Positions 17,459 through 24,993 of a stretch of 64,000 bases of DNA are shown piece after piece. How positions within the stretch are numbered: the stretch's first letter is position 1; every line of letters begins with the position of its first letter. The notes under the pieces were generated by a model that was not told the DNA's origin, searched no databases, and saw only the letters and a program-made list of their open reading frames with translations. The position numbers and the translations under genes are program-made. Source of the stretch: Flavobacteriales bacterium (GTDB lineage: Bacteria > Bacteroidota > Bacteroidia > Flavobacteriales_F > PHOS-HE28); assembly GCA_016713875.1 (NCBI GenBank), contig JADJOI010000003.1, positions 1,178,001-1,242,000 of the forward strand. Reading direction: 5' to 3'.

Positions 17459-19003
17459 ATGCGCATCCACCCACACCTCCTGATCCTCGCTGGCGCCCTG
17501 CTGCTCACCGCGTGCCGCCGCGAACCAGGCACCACCCCTGACGACCTGCAGCAAGACCTCGTTCTTGTCGAACGCGCGCAGCCGCTGCCTGTTCCGCAAG
17601 GCCCCCCGCTCGACCAGGAGGCCTTGGACCGGGCCGTCATCGGCATCCTGGAAGCGCGCAACGACTTCCGGTGGGACATGGTGGACCTGCACACGTTGTG
17701 GAGCGCCACTCAGTACAACGACCACAGCGTGAGCATCGGCTACCAGCCGGCGAACGCCACAGGCGTGGATGAGCAGCTCCACCGCATCGACATCGGCTCG
17801 GCCGAATGGCGCGCCGTGCACGATGCCTTGCTGGAACGGATCCTGGGCCTGTTGAACGAAGGCCGCCGCGACCCGCTCGACCTGCGCGACATCCTGGTGG
17901 AGGATGATCCCGTGCTTCCCATCCTCACCCTGCGGCTCACCGACGCCCGCGTGCTGACCATGCTGGCCAACCTGCGCAACGTGCGCTATGTGGAGCCGTT
18001 GGACTACTGGCCTGCGGTGGCCGACCGGAGCACCAGCGGCTGCAGCCCCAGCACCGCCGCGCTCAATGCCGCCGACGTCAGCACCATCAGCCCCAACGCT
18101 CGGTTGCCGTGGAACTTCAACAACCACGGCATCCCCACCGCGTGGAACGCCGCACAGGGCCTGGGCATCACTGTGGGTGTGATCGACGCCGGTCTCAGCT
18201 CGGCACAGGGATACGTCGGCGCCGCCTTCAACGATGGCGAGAGCAACGTGGGCCGCACGTTCACCGCATCGGCCACCCTGGGCACCACGGCCTACACCAG
18301 CTGCTCCCACGGCACGGCCATGGCCGGGCAGGCGGTGGGCCCGCGCAACAGCGGCGGAGCGACCACCGGCGTGGCCTACAAGAGCAACCTGCGCTTCGTG
18401 CGCGCCAGTGAGGACGTGGTGCTGGACAAGAGCAGCGAGCGCACGGCGGTGAAGAACGCCCTGCTGGCCCTGGGCGCCGACCCGGCCGTACGGGTGATCA
18501 GCATGAGCATCGGCACGCCGTTCAGCTACAGCGTGCTGAGCGATGGGGTCAACTATGCGCACGGCCAGGGCAAGCTCGTGTTCGCCGCAGGCGGCACGAG
18601 TTTCAGCTGGACCAGCTGGTGGGGCGTGATCTACCCGGCGGCCTACAGCAACTGCGTGGCGGTGACCGGGGTGAAGGAGAACGGAAGCAAATGCGGCAGC
18701 TGCCACGACGGATCGCAGATCGACCTCACCATCTGCATGGAGCGCAGCAGCAACAGCAGCCGCAACTCGCTCTCGCTGGCGCCCAACGGCGCCACCCCCA
18801 CCTACATCGGTGGCAGCAGCAGCGCCGCGGCCACGGCCGCCGGCATCGCGGCGTTGGTGTGGAGCGCCAGGCCCACGGCCACGCGCGACCAGGTGCTCAC
18901 CTGCCTGAAGAGCACGGCCCAGTTCGCCACCGGGCCCAGCAGCAGCAAGGGCTATGGCAACATCAACGCCGCTGCCGCAGTGAACTGCGCGCTGGCGCTC
19001 TGA
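17459..19003 (+). CDS. Subtilase family (S8) serine protease, predicted lipoprotein
   Basis: 514 residues from ATG 17459. Residues 1-19 are a lipoprotein signal with lipobox LLTAC, so the enzyme is probably membrane-anchored; it lacks the T9SS tail seen on other exported proteins here. Residues 25-200 look like a prodomain. The S8 triad is visible: Asp243 in VGVIDAGLS, His284 in CSHGTAMAGQ and Ser454 in GSSSAAATAAG. In that last motif the usual proline (GTSMAxP) is replaced by Ala. Cysteines near 490 and in SKCGSCHDG suggest a disulphide. A possible -7 element TAGCTTTT lies 18 bases upstream, and a 14-bp hairpin follows the gene. Substrate unknown. Confidence 0.9.
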   Translation: MRIHPHLLILAGALLLTACRREPGTTPDDLQQDLVLVERAQPLPVPQGPPLDQEALDRAVIGILEARNDFRWDMVDLHTLWSATQYNDHSVSIGYQPANATGVDEQLHRIDIGSAEWRAVHDALLERILGLLNEGRRDPLDLRDILVEDDPVLPILTLRLTDARVLTMLANLRNVRYVEPLDYWPAVADRSTSGCSPSTAALNAADVSTISPNARLPWNFNNHGIPTAWNAAQGLGITVGVIDAGLSSAQGYVGAAFNDGESNVGRTFTASATLGTTAYTSCSHGTAMAGQAVGPRNSGGATTGVAYKSNLRFVRASEDVVLDKSSERTAVKNALLALGADPAVRVISMSIGTPFSYSVLSDGVNYAHGQGKLVFAAGGTSFSWTSWWGVIYPAAYSNCVAVTGVKENGSKCGSCHDGSQIDLTICMERSSNSSRNSLSLAPNGATPTYIGGSSSAAATAAGIAALVWSARPTATRDQVLTCLKSTAQFATGPSSSKGYGNINAAAAVNCALAL

Positions 19004-19015
19004 GGAGCACGAGGC

Positions 19016-19054
19016 GCAACGGCCCCGCCCCGGACCGGGAGGCGGGGCCGTTGC
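19016..19054 (+). terminator. Terminator after the subtilase gene
   Basis: GCAACGGCCCCGCC and GGCGGGGCCGTTGC form a perfect 14-bp stem with an 11-base loop, 12 bases past the stop. The next promoter element starts 2 bases after it. Confidence 0.7.
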
Positions 19055-19055
19055 G

Positions 19056-19063
19056 TATCCTTG
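19056..19063 (+). promoter_or_regulatory. -7 element of the TylF-like gene
   Basis: TATCCTTG with 14 bases to the ATG at 19078. Confidence 0.45.
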
Positions 19064-19077
19064 CCGGCCCACGCCCC

Positions 19078-19812
19078 ATGCGCAACGCCCTCATCCGGCT
19101 CCACATCCACGCCAAGGGGCTTCTGCTGCTCCTGCGGCCGCACGTGTGGTTGGGCTGGTCCACGCATCCCTTCCGGTTCGCGGCCAATACCCTGGCGCTC
19201 TCGGCCTGGATCGCTCGACAGCGCAAGGCCCCCGACGTGCTCAATGACTTCCACACCTTCAAGCGGGTGCATGCGAAGCGGGAACAGCTCCACGAGCATG
19301 TCATCCGGCGGTCCGGGCTGCAGGACGGGGCCATCGACTACCTGGAGTTCGGCGTGTTCGACGGGCGTTCGTTCCTCTGGTGGCTCGGCCAAGCCCGGCA
19401 TGCCGACAGCCGCTTCCACGGCTTCGACACCTTCGAGGGCCTGCCCGAGCAGTGGGGTGCGTTCGCCAAGGGCGACATGGCCGCCGGCGTGCCCCAGCTC
19501 GTCGACCCGCGGGGGCGTTTCCACAAGGGCCTTTTTCAGGACACCCTGCTGCCCTTCCTGCGCACGGCCCCGTTCACCGAAGGCCGCCGCAAGGTCATCC
19601 ACCTGGATGCCGACCTCTACTCCTCCACCCTCTTCGTGCTCACCGCGCTGGGTCCGCATCTGCGCGCCGGCGACGTGCTGCTGTTCGATGAGTTCAACGT
19701 GCCGAACCACGAGTTCGCCGCGCTGCAGGCGTTCCAGGCCTCGTGGTACGTCCGCACGGAATTGCTGGGCGCGGTGAACAACTACTATCAGGTGGCCCTG
19801 CTCGTGGTGTGA
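19078..19812 (+). CDS. TylF/MycF-like SAM-dependent methyltransferase
   Basis: 244 residues. The core matches macrocin-type (TylF/MycF) O-methyltransferases: DYLEFGVFDGRSFLWW (SAM-binding region), FHGFDTFEGLPEQW, and VIHLDADLYSSTLFVLTALG followed by LLFDEFNVPNHE, where the Asp residues would bind the metal. The N-terminal 60 residues are hydrophobic and basic and may associate with the membrane. These enzymes methylate sugars in glycans or natural products; in a Bacteroidota chromosome a surface glycan substrate is likely but inferred. The next two genes are also small-molecule modifying enzymes on the same strand. Confidence 0.8.
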   Translation: MRNALIRLHIHAKGLLLLLRPHVWLGWSTHPFRFAANTLALSAWIARQRKAPDVLNDFHTFKRVHAKREQLHEHVIRRSGLQDGAIDYLEFGVFDGRSFLWWLGQARHADSRFHGFDTFEGLPEQWGAFAKGDMAAGVPQLVDPRGRFHKGLFQDTLLPFLRTAPFTEGRRKVIHLDADLYSSTLFVLTALGPHLRAGDVLLFDEFNVPNHEFAALQAFQASWYVRTELLGAVNNYYQVALLVV

Positions 19813-19823
19813 ACGGCGGCCGC

Positions 19824-19831
19824 TATCTTCG
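19824..19831 (+). promoter_or_regulatory. -7 element of the 2OG oxygenase gene
   Basis: TATCTTCG, 17 bases before the ATG at 19849. Confidence 0.65.
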
Positions 19832-19848
19832 ACCGACAAGCATCCACC

Positions 19849-20628
19849 ATGGAATTCATCGACATGGACCGGCTGCGGGCCCGCACCGACGAGATCCGCA
19901 CCGCGTTCCGCTCGCAACGTCCCTACCACTGGACCATGTTCGAGGGCTTCTTCAAGCCCGACAAGGCCGAGGAGGTGTACAACAGCTACCCTGCCATCGG
20001 CGAGGGCACCTGGGACGGCACCACGTACATCGACCAGAAGAACAAGTTCAGCAAGACGGTGTTCGAGCCGGGCAGTGTGATGGACCGGGCCTTCAAGGAG
20101 CTCAACAGCCCGGAACTGCTGGCCTGGTTGGAGGAGATCAGTGGCATTGAAGGGCTGGAAGGCGACGACAAGCTCTTCGGAGGCGGTCTGCACCAGAGCA
20201 TCACCGGCGCCTTCCTCAACGTGCATGTGGACTACAACTTCCATCCGGACACCAAGCACCACCGGCGGCTGAACGTGCTGGTGTACATGAACAAGGACTG
20301 GAAGGACGAGTACGAGGGGCATCTGGAACTGTGGGACCTCACCGGCAGCGACAAGCGGTTGCTTGGCAAGGTGGCGCCGCTGTTCAACCGGTGCGCCATG
20401 TTCGAGACCAACGAGATCAGCTTCCACGGGCATCCCCGTCCACTGCGGACCCCGCCCGGCGTGAACCGCAAAAGCCTCGCCACCTACTATTACACGGCCA
20501 CCCGGCCCGAAGGTGAGATCGCCGAAGAGCACAACACGGTGTATGTGAACACCGAAGGCGTGGGCGGGCAGGTGAAGCGCTTCAGCAGTGGGATCAAAGC
20601 CTTCCTGGAACGGATCAACAAGGCGTGA
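19849..20628 (+). CDS. 2-oxoglutarate-Fe(II) dependent oxygenase
   Basis: 259 residues with the prolyl-hydroxylase type double-stranded beta-helix. The iron site reads H126-V-D128 in NVHVDYNFH and a distal His at 193 or 195 in SFHGHPRPL; Arg207 in NRKSLATYYYT would bind 2-oxoglutarate. Such enzymes hydroxylate peptides, nucleotides, lipids or sugars, and the substrate is not evident. It has its own promoter but lies in tandem with a TylF-like and a zinc-ribbon methyltransferase, suggesting a shared decoration pathway. Confidence 0.85.
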   Translation: MEFIDMDRLRARTDEIRTAFRSQRPYHWTMFEGFFKPDKAEEVYNSYPAIGEGTWDGTTYIDQKNKFSKTVFEPGSVMDRAFKELNSPELLAWLEEISGIEGLEGDDKLFGGGLHQSITGAFLNVHVDYNFHPDTKHHRRLNVLVYMNKDWKDEYEGHLELWDLTGSDKRLLGKVAPLFNRCAMFETNEISFHGHPRPLRTPPGVNRKSLATYYYTATRPEGEIAEEHNTVYVNTEGVGGQVKRFSSGIKAFLERINKA

Positions 20629-20668
20629 GGCTGCCCGGACCGCCTTTGTCAACACCGTCCTTACGCGC

Positions 20669-21523
20669 ATGAGCCTCAAGCTGAAGGCCGACTACTGGCT
20701 TCGTTCCGCCCTGAACGTGCGCCAGGAGCGGCGCTGCCCCTGTTGCGGTGGCACCGACCTGCGGGTGGTGGACCACAAGTACATCGTCACCTGGCTGCTG
20801 GAGTGCCGGCAATGCCACCTGCGGCACCGCCACCCCAAGGACGATCCGGCCTGGCTGGAGCGCTTCTACCAGAAGGAGTACACGGTGGACACCCACATGA
20901 TCACCAAGCTGCCCGATGCGGCGGCCATGGAAAAGCTGAAGGCGGAAGGCTTCCCGGAGCTGCGCGACATCTCCCCGTACATCAAGGCGCTTCGCCCGCA
21001 GGCCGGGCGCGTGCTGGACTACGGCTGTAGCTGGGGCTATCACGTGTTCAAGATGCACCGGGCCGGGCTGGATGCCGAGGGCTTCGAACTGAGCCGGCCA
21101 CGTGCCGCCTTCGGGCAGCGTACCCTGGGCGTTACCATCCACAGCGACCCCGCCGCGGTGCAGGGCCGCTACGACGTCATCAGCAGTTCGCATGTGATCG
21201 AGCACCTGGCCTCTATCCCCGACCTGGTGACCTTCAGCCGGGCGCACCTTGTGCCGGGGGGGCTGTTCATGGCCTTCTGCCCCAACGGCAGCGACGCCTA
21301 CCGACGCCGTGAGCCGGGCCTGTTCCACGTCAACTGGGGATCGCTGCACCCCAACTACCTCGACATCCCTTTTGCGCGCCACCTGTTCCGCGAGGTGCCC
21401 CACCTGATCCTCACCGGCGACTGGACCTACGATACGGCGGAACTGGCGGCGTGGGACCAACGCTCACAACGCGTCGGGGGCCGCGAGGACGGCAAGGAGC
21501 TGCTGATCATCGCGGTGTTGTGA
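20669..21523 (+). CDS. Class I SAM methyltransferase with N-terminal zinc ribbon
   Basis: 284 residues. An N-terminal zinc ribbon (CPCC at about residue 19, then CRQC at about 48) precedes a Rossmann methyltransferase: motif I VLDYGCSWGYHVFKM, then FELSRPRAAFGQ and the post-motif SSSHVIEHLASIPDLV. This layout resembles methyltransferases that act in surface-glycan or natural-product gene clusters. It starts 40 bases after the oxygenase and has no clear promoter, so it is probably co-transcribed with it. It converges with metG. The start at 20669 is chosen because the upstream frame overlaps the oxygenase coding end. Confidence 0.8.
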   Translation: MSLKLKADYWLRSALNVRQERRCPCCGGTDLRVVDHKYIVTWLLECRQCHLRHRHPKDDPAWLERFYQKEYTVDTHMITKLPDAAAMEKLKAEGFPELRDISPYIKALRPQAGRVLDYGCSWGYHVFKMHRAGLDAEGFELSRPRAAFGQRTLGVTIHSDPAAVQGRYDVISSSHVIEHLASIPDLVTFSRAHLVPGGLFMAFCPNGSDAYRRREPGLFHVNWGSLHPNYLDIPFARHLFREVPHLILTGDWTYDTAELAAWDQRSQRVGGREDGKELLIIAVL

Positions 21524-21562
21524 AACGGGACGCGCACGCCCCCTGCATCCTTCGGGAAGCGT

Positions 21563-23665
21563 TCACCGCACCTCCGCCCCCGGCCCGATCGCGTCCTTCG
21601 GCTGCACGAACACCAGCTTGCCGGCGGCGTCCTCGGCCATCAGCACCATGCCCTGGCTCTCCACCCCGCGCATCTTGCGCGGCTCCAGGTTGGCCACCAG
21701 CACCACCTGCTGACCGGGCAGCTGCTCCGGCGCATAGTGCATGGCGATGCCACTGACCACGGTGCGCGGCTGCGCCTCCCCGATGTCGATGGCCAGCTTC
21801 AGCAGCTTGTCGGCCTTCGGCACGCGCTCCGCCGCCACGATGGTGCCCACGCGCAGGTCGAGCTTGGCGAAGTCGTCGAAGGTGATGTTCGGCTTCGCAT
21901 CTGCAACAGGCGTCCCGCCTGTTGCAGATGCTTTCACAACAGGAGGGACGCCTGTTGCACGCTCAGTTGCGTGGAGCCGCTCGATCTCCGGCTGGATCTC
22001 CGTGTCGGTGATCGGCTTGAAGAGGTGCTCCGGCTTGCCCAGCTCCTGGCCGGCACCGATCAGGTCACTGCGGAAGGCCTCGCTCCACGGCAGCGCAGCG
22101 ATGCCGAGCATGCGGCGCAGCTTCGCGGCGGTGTGCGGCAGGAAGGGCTCCAGCACGATGCTGAGCACCGCGGCCACGTTGAGGCTGTTGGCCAGGATGG
22201 TGCGCGTGCGCTCCGGATCGGTCCTCTCCAGCTTCCACGGCTCGTTGTCGCTGAGGTACTTGTTGCCCGCGCGGGCCACGTTCATGGCGCTGCCCAGCGC
22301 ATCGCGCAGGCGGAAGTGGTCGATGTGCTTCGCCACCTCCTCTGCACTGCCGTGCACCGCGCTCCAGAGCGCCACATCCATGTCGAGCTTCTCCCCGGCC
22401 GCGGGCGCCTGGCCGTCGTAGTACTTGTGGCACAGTACGAACACGCGCTGCACGAAGTTGCCGATGATGGCCACGAGCTCGTTGTTGTTCTTGTCCTGGA
22501 AATCCTTCCACGTGAACTCGCTGTCCTTCTGTTCGGGGATGATGGTGGCCAGGCAATAGCGCAGCTCGTCCTGCCGTCCCGGCCAGCGCTCCAGGTACTC
22601 GTGCAGCCACACCGCCCAGTTTCGGCTGGTGCTGATCTTCCTTCCCTCGAGGTTGAGGAACTCATTGGCCGGCACGTTCTGCGGAAGCACATAGCCGCCG
22701 TGGAGCTTCAGCAGGATCGGGAAGATGATGGCGTGGAAGACGATGTTGTCCTTGCCGATGAAGTGGATGAGGCGGGTATCGTCCGCTTTCCACCACTTCT
22801 CCCAATCGATATTGTGTTCCCTGGCCCAGCGCTTGGTGGCGCTGATGTAGCCGATGGGCGCGTCGAGCCACACGTAGAGCACCTTGCCTTCGGCGCCGGG
22901 CAGCGGCACGGGCACGCCCCAGTCCAGGTCGCGCGTCATGGCGCGGGGACGCAGGCCATCCTTCAGCCAACTGTTGCACTGGCCCAGCACGCTGGCCTTC
23001 CACTCCCTGGGGTCGTGGTGGGGCGAGCCATCCAGCACGCCCGTGTTGATCCAAGTGTCGACCCATTGCTGGGCCTCGTCCATCTTCAGGTACCAGTGCT
23101 GCGTGGGCTTCAGCACGGGCTTGGCGCCGCTGAGGGTGCTGCGCGGGTCGATCAGGTCCCTGGGGCTGAGCGCGCTGCCGCACTTCTCGCACTGGTCGCC
23201 GTAGGCATCGGGGTTTCCGCAGGTGGGGCACGTGCCCATGATGTAGCGGTCGGCCAGGAACTGCTTCGCCTCCTCGTCAAAGTACTGCTGCTCCTCCTGC
23301 ACACTGAAGGCGCCATTCTCCAGCAGCTTCAGGAAGAAACCCTGCGAGGTCTCGCGGTGCAGCTCGCTGCTGGTGCGGTCGTAGATGTCGAAGTGGATGC
23401 CGAAGTCCTGGAAGGCCTGGCCCATCAGCGCGTGGTAGGTGTCCACGATGGCGCGCGGCGTGGTGCCCTCCTTCATCGCACGGATGGTGATGGCCGCGCC
23501 GTGCTCGTCGCTGCCGCAGATGAAGAGCACTTCCTTGCCGCGCTGGCGCAGGCTGCGTACGAAGATGTCGGCGGGCAGGTAGGCCCCGGCGATGTGGCCG
23601 ATGTGCAGCGGCCCGTTGGCGTAGGGCAGGGCGGCGGTGATGGTGTGGCGTTGGATCTCCTTCAC
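21563..23665 (-). CDS. metG: Methionyl-tRNA synthetase with C-terminal tRNA-binding domain
   Basis: Charges tRNA-Met. From a GTG at 23665, 18 bases past a -7 element, it has 700 residues. The catalytic core shows the HIGH-type motif PLHIGHIAG, a zinc knuckle (CPTCG and CEKCG), and a KMSKS-type motif reading KISTS in GRKISTSRNWAVWLHEYL. An anticodon-binding helical domain follows, and the C-terminal 110 residues form the dimerising EMAP/Trbp111 domain (FDDFAKLDLRVGTIVAAE). Between these, residues about 567-590 are encoded by an in-frame palindromic repeat insert (21897-21957). A start further upstream at 23725 would run through the promoter. Confidence 0.96.
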   Translation of the reverse strand: MKEIQRHTITAALPYANGPLHIGHIAGAYLPADIFVRSLRQRGKEVLFICGSDEHGAAITIRAMKEGTTPRAIVDTYHALMGQAFQDFGIHFDIYDRTSSELHRETSQGFFLKLLENGAFSVQEEQQYFDEEAKQFLADRYIMGTCPTCGNPDAYGDQCEKCGSALSPRDLIDPRSTLSGAKPVLKPTQHWYLKMDEAQQWVDTWINTGVLDGSPHHDPREWKASVLGQCNSWLKDGLRPRAMTRDLDWGVPVPLPGAEGKVLYVWLDAPIGYISATKRWAREHNIDWEKWWKADDTRLIHFIGKDNIVFHAIIFPILLKLHGGYVLPQNVPANEFLNLEGRKISTSRNWAVWLHEYLERWPGRQDELRYCLATIIPEQKDSEFTWKDFQDKNNNELVAIIGNFVQRVFVLCHKYYDGQAPAAGEKLDMDVALWSAVHGSAEEVAKHIDHFRLRDALGSAMNVARAGNKYLSDNEPWKLERTDPERTRTILANSLNVAAVLSIVLEPFLPHTAAKLRRMLGIAALPWSEAFRSDLIGAGQELGKPEHLFKPITDTEIQPEIERLHATERATGVPPVVKASATGGTPVADAKPNITFDDFAKLDLRVGTIVAAERVPKADKLLKLAIDIGEAQPRTVVSGIAMHYAPEQLPGQQVVLVANLEPRKMRGVESQGMVLMAEDAAGKLVFVQPKDAIGPGAEVR
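21897..21957. repeat. Palindromic repeat inserted in frame in metG
   Basis: 21897-21931 is a palindrome with 16-bp perfect arms (GCATCTGCAACAGGCG and its complement) around 3 bases. A second, shorter copy in the opposite orientation, CAACAGG-7 bases-CCTGTTG, lies at 21937-21957 and differs from the complement of the first core by one base. Together they encode the linker TGVPPVVKASATGGTPV, a peptide pattern I recognise as a recurring translation of a dispersed bacterial repeat. Confidence 0.85.
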
Positions 23666-23683
23666 GGTCCAGGACTTGGCCCG

Positions 23684-23691
23684 CGAAGGTA
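23684..23691 (-). promoter_or_regulatory. -7 element of metG
   Basis: TACCTTCG on the minus strand, 18 bases before the GTG at 23665. It decides the start choice for metG. Confidence 0.6.
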
Positions 23692-23740
23692 CCGAAGGGC
23701 GGCGGGAGGGACAGGGAACGCACAAGGCCCGAGCTTGCTC

Positions 23741-23748
23741 CTATCTTC
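23741..23748 (+). promoter_or_regulatory. Orphan -7 element reading into the HNH cassette
   Basis: TATCTTCG followed 17 bases later by an ATG at 23766 that opens only a 40-codon frame (MAQPPTHVQR then AT-rich sequence). This looks like the promoter and first codons of a host gene cut off by inserted DNA starting near 23797; it would now transcribe the HNH gene. Confidence 0.5.
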
Positions 23749-23797
23749 GACACAGAAGCGCGACCATGGCCCAGCCTCCGACCCATGTGCAGAGGTG

Positions 23798-23848
23798 CGT
23801 ATATCCAGCCCGCAGCGGGGGGATATGCGAAACAGGTTCGTATATCCA
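23798..23848. repeat. Triple-arm inverted repeat before the HNH gene
   Basis: CGTATATCCA occurs at 23798-23807 and again at 23839-23848, with the inverted arm GGATATGCGAA at 23821-23831 between them. The second pair forms an 11-bp hairpin (one mismatch) with a 5-base loop; the first pair gives a competing hairpin. It ends 2 bases before the GTTATCG junction and may be a half recombination site. Confidence 0.6.
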
Positions 23849-23851
23849 CAG

Positions 23852-24922
23852 TTATCGGTTATTCAATACAACAATGAACGATAGATGAAGTTTGAACTCA
23901 AACGCTTGCAAAGAGGGTCATCGGAACAAGAGATAATCGATGAAATTATTCGCGTATCGGGACTGATACAGGACCCTTACATTACAGGGAAGAAGTTTGA
24001 TGAGTTCTCGAAAATTTCAGCAAGCCACTTAAAAAAACGATTCGGTGGGTGGGAAGCTGTCTTAACCAAATGTGGTTTAGGCCATAGATATTCAGGCAAG
24101 ACTGTATCTGATAAGATGACAAGGCAGATTGCCAAAAATCTTTCAAATGAAGAACTGATTCAAGAGTTGCGAAGAGTAGCAGAAGTATTGGAGAAGAGTG
24201 AGTTATCCCAAACTGATTTTAATAGTAACTCAGCTTTCAGTTCTTCGGCCATTACCAGACGATTTGGTAGTTGGTCTCTTGGACTTGCCGCCGCTGGATT
24301 GAATACAGTGAAGATGGCGAAGAGATACTCGGAAATAGAGTATTATGAGAACTTATTAGAAGTGTGGACTCATTATGGCAGACAACCGAAATATGATGAA
24401 ATGGATTCCCCGCCTTCTCGAATCTCATCTGGAGCATACGAGCGGAAATGGGGTAAATGGTCGAATGCACTCTTATCATTCATCGCTTATGCAAATGGTG
24501 ATGTGGTCATAAGTGAGGAGCCGATTGAGCCAAAAATAATAATACGAGATATCAGTGTTAATAAGAAAAAGGATACAAGGGGTATTAGCTTGGGTATGCG
24601 GTATGCTGTTCTATCTAGAGATCGGTTTAGATGTATAAAGTGCGGTTTGAGCCCAGCAACGAGTTTGGATTGCAAGCTGCATGTGGATCATATTACTCCT
24701 TTCTCGAAAGAAGGTAAAACTACAATTGAAAACTTGCAAACGACTTGCGAGTCTTGCAATTTAGGTAAAGGGAATAGGTATAACGAGTAACTGAACAAAC
24801 GATAACAGCACCTAAACGCCAGCAGGCACTCAGCGCTCCGATCGAATGGGAATCGTTAAACTTGAAGGTCGCTGTATCGAAGGCAGGTCCCGGATAACCT
24901 GCCGGCGTTTAGCTGCGGCCCG
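23852..24922 (+). mobile_element. Candidate integron-type gene cassette carrying an HNH nuclease
   Basis: The segment begins at TTATCGG (after G 23851) and ends at G 24922 before TTAGCT. Its left end GTTATCG is the exact complement of CGATAAC at 24800-24806, as expected for the R' and R'' core boxes of a cassette attC split by integration. The ORF starts 33 bases from the left end and stops 9 bases before CGATAAC, in the normal orientation. The DNA is AT-rich (roughly 40% G+C by eye) in a genome near 67%. No integrase is visible in the window. Confidence 0.55.
23885..24790 (+). CDS. HNH endonuclease with three homing-endonuclease-associated repeats
   Basis: 301 residues. Three helical repeats of the kind found in HNH homing-type nucleases are visible at about 15-65, 88-138 and 150-200, each ending in a (R/K)(F/W)G-x-W motif (RFGGWEAVL, RFGSWSLGL, KWGKWSNAL), likely DNA-binding. 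Residues 239-298 are the HNH nuclease: C250 and C253, H266-V-D-H269, N283, and C288/C291 followed by N292, complete for metal and zinc binding. Base composition and codon use (many AAA, AAT, TTA) are foreign to the host. It occupies almost the whole of a cassette-like segment. Whether it acts as a homing, defence or solitary nuclease is not known. Confidence 0.88.
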   Translation: MKFELKRLQRGSSEQEIIDEIIRVSGLIQDPYITGKKFDEFSKISASHLKKRFGGWEAVLTKCGLGHRYSGKTVSDKMTRQIAKNLSNEELIQELRRVAEVLEKSELSQTDFNSNSAFSSSAITRRFGSWSLGLAAAGLNTVKMAKRYSEIEYYENLLEVWTHYGRQPKYDEMDSPPSRISSGAYERKWGKWSNALLSFIAYANGDVVISEEPIEPKIIIRDISVNKKKDTRGISLGMRYAVLSRDRFRCIKCGLSPATSLDCKLHVDHITPFSKEGKTTIENLQTTCESCNLGKGNRYNE

Positions 24923-24928
24923 TTAGCT
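24800..24928 (+). other. attC-like structured site after the HNH gene
   Basis: Outer TAAC (24803-24806) can pair with GTTA (24922-24925). Inside, CTAAACGCC-A-GCAGG (24812-24826) pairs with CCTGC-C-GGCGTTTAG (24898-24912), 14 of 15 positions, around about 71 bases. The order AAC, spacer, L box, variable loop, L box, spacer, GTT matches integron attC sites. The core box is not a strict GTTRRRY, which lowers confidence. Confidence 0.5.
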
Positions 24929-24981
24929 GCCCGACCCATCCACGCACGCCCGTGATCCTTGGGCACCTGCGCGTTCCTGCT

Positions 24982-24989
24982 GACCTTCG
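24982..24989 (+). promoter_or_regulatory. -7-like element of the LD-carboxypeptidase gene
   Basis: GACCTTCG with only 4 bases (CGCC) to the ATG at 24994. The same 4-base spacing occurs at endonuclease I and prmC, implying a leaderless transcript. Confidence 0.4.
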
Positions 24990-24993
24990 CGCC

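Noticed and set aside
21737..23884. 715-codon plus-strand frame opposite metG
   Set aside because: Shadow of metG; no domain.
23797..24928. Insertion sequence or group I intron as explanation for the HNH gene
   Set aside because: No terminal inverted repeats with target duplication, no interrupted conserved gene, and no intron core; the cassette geometry fits better.
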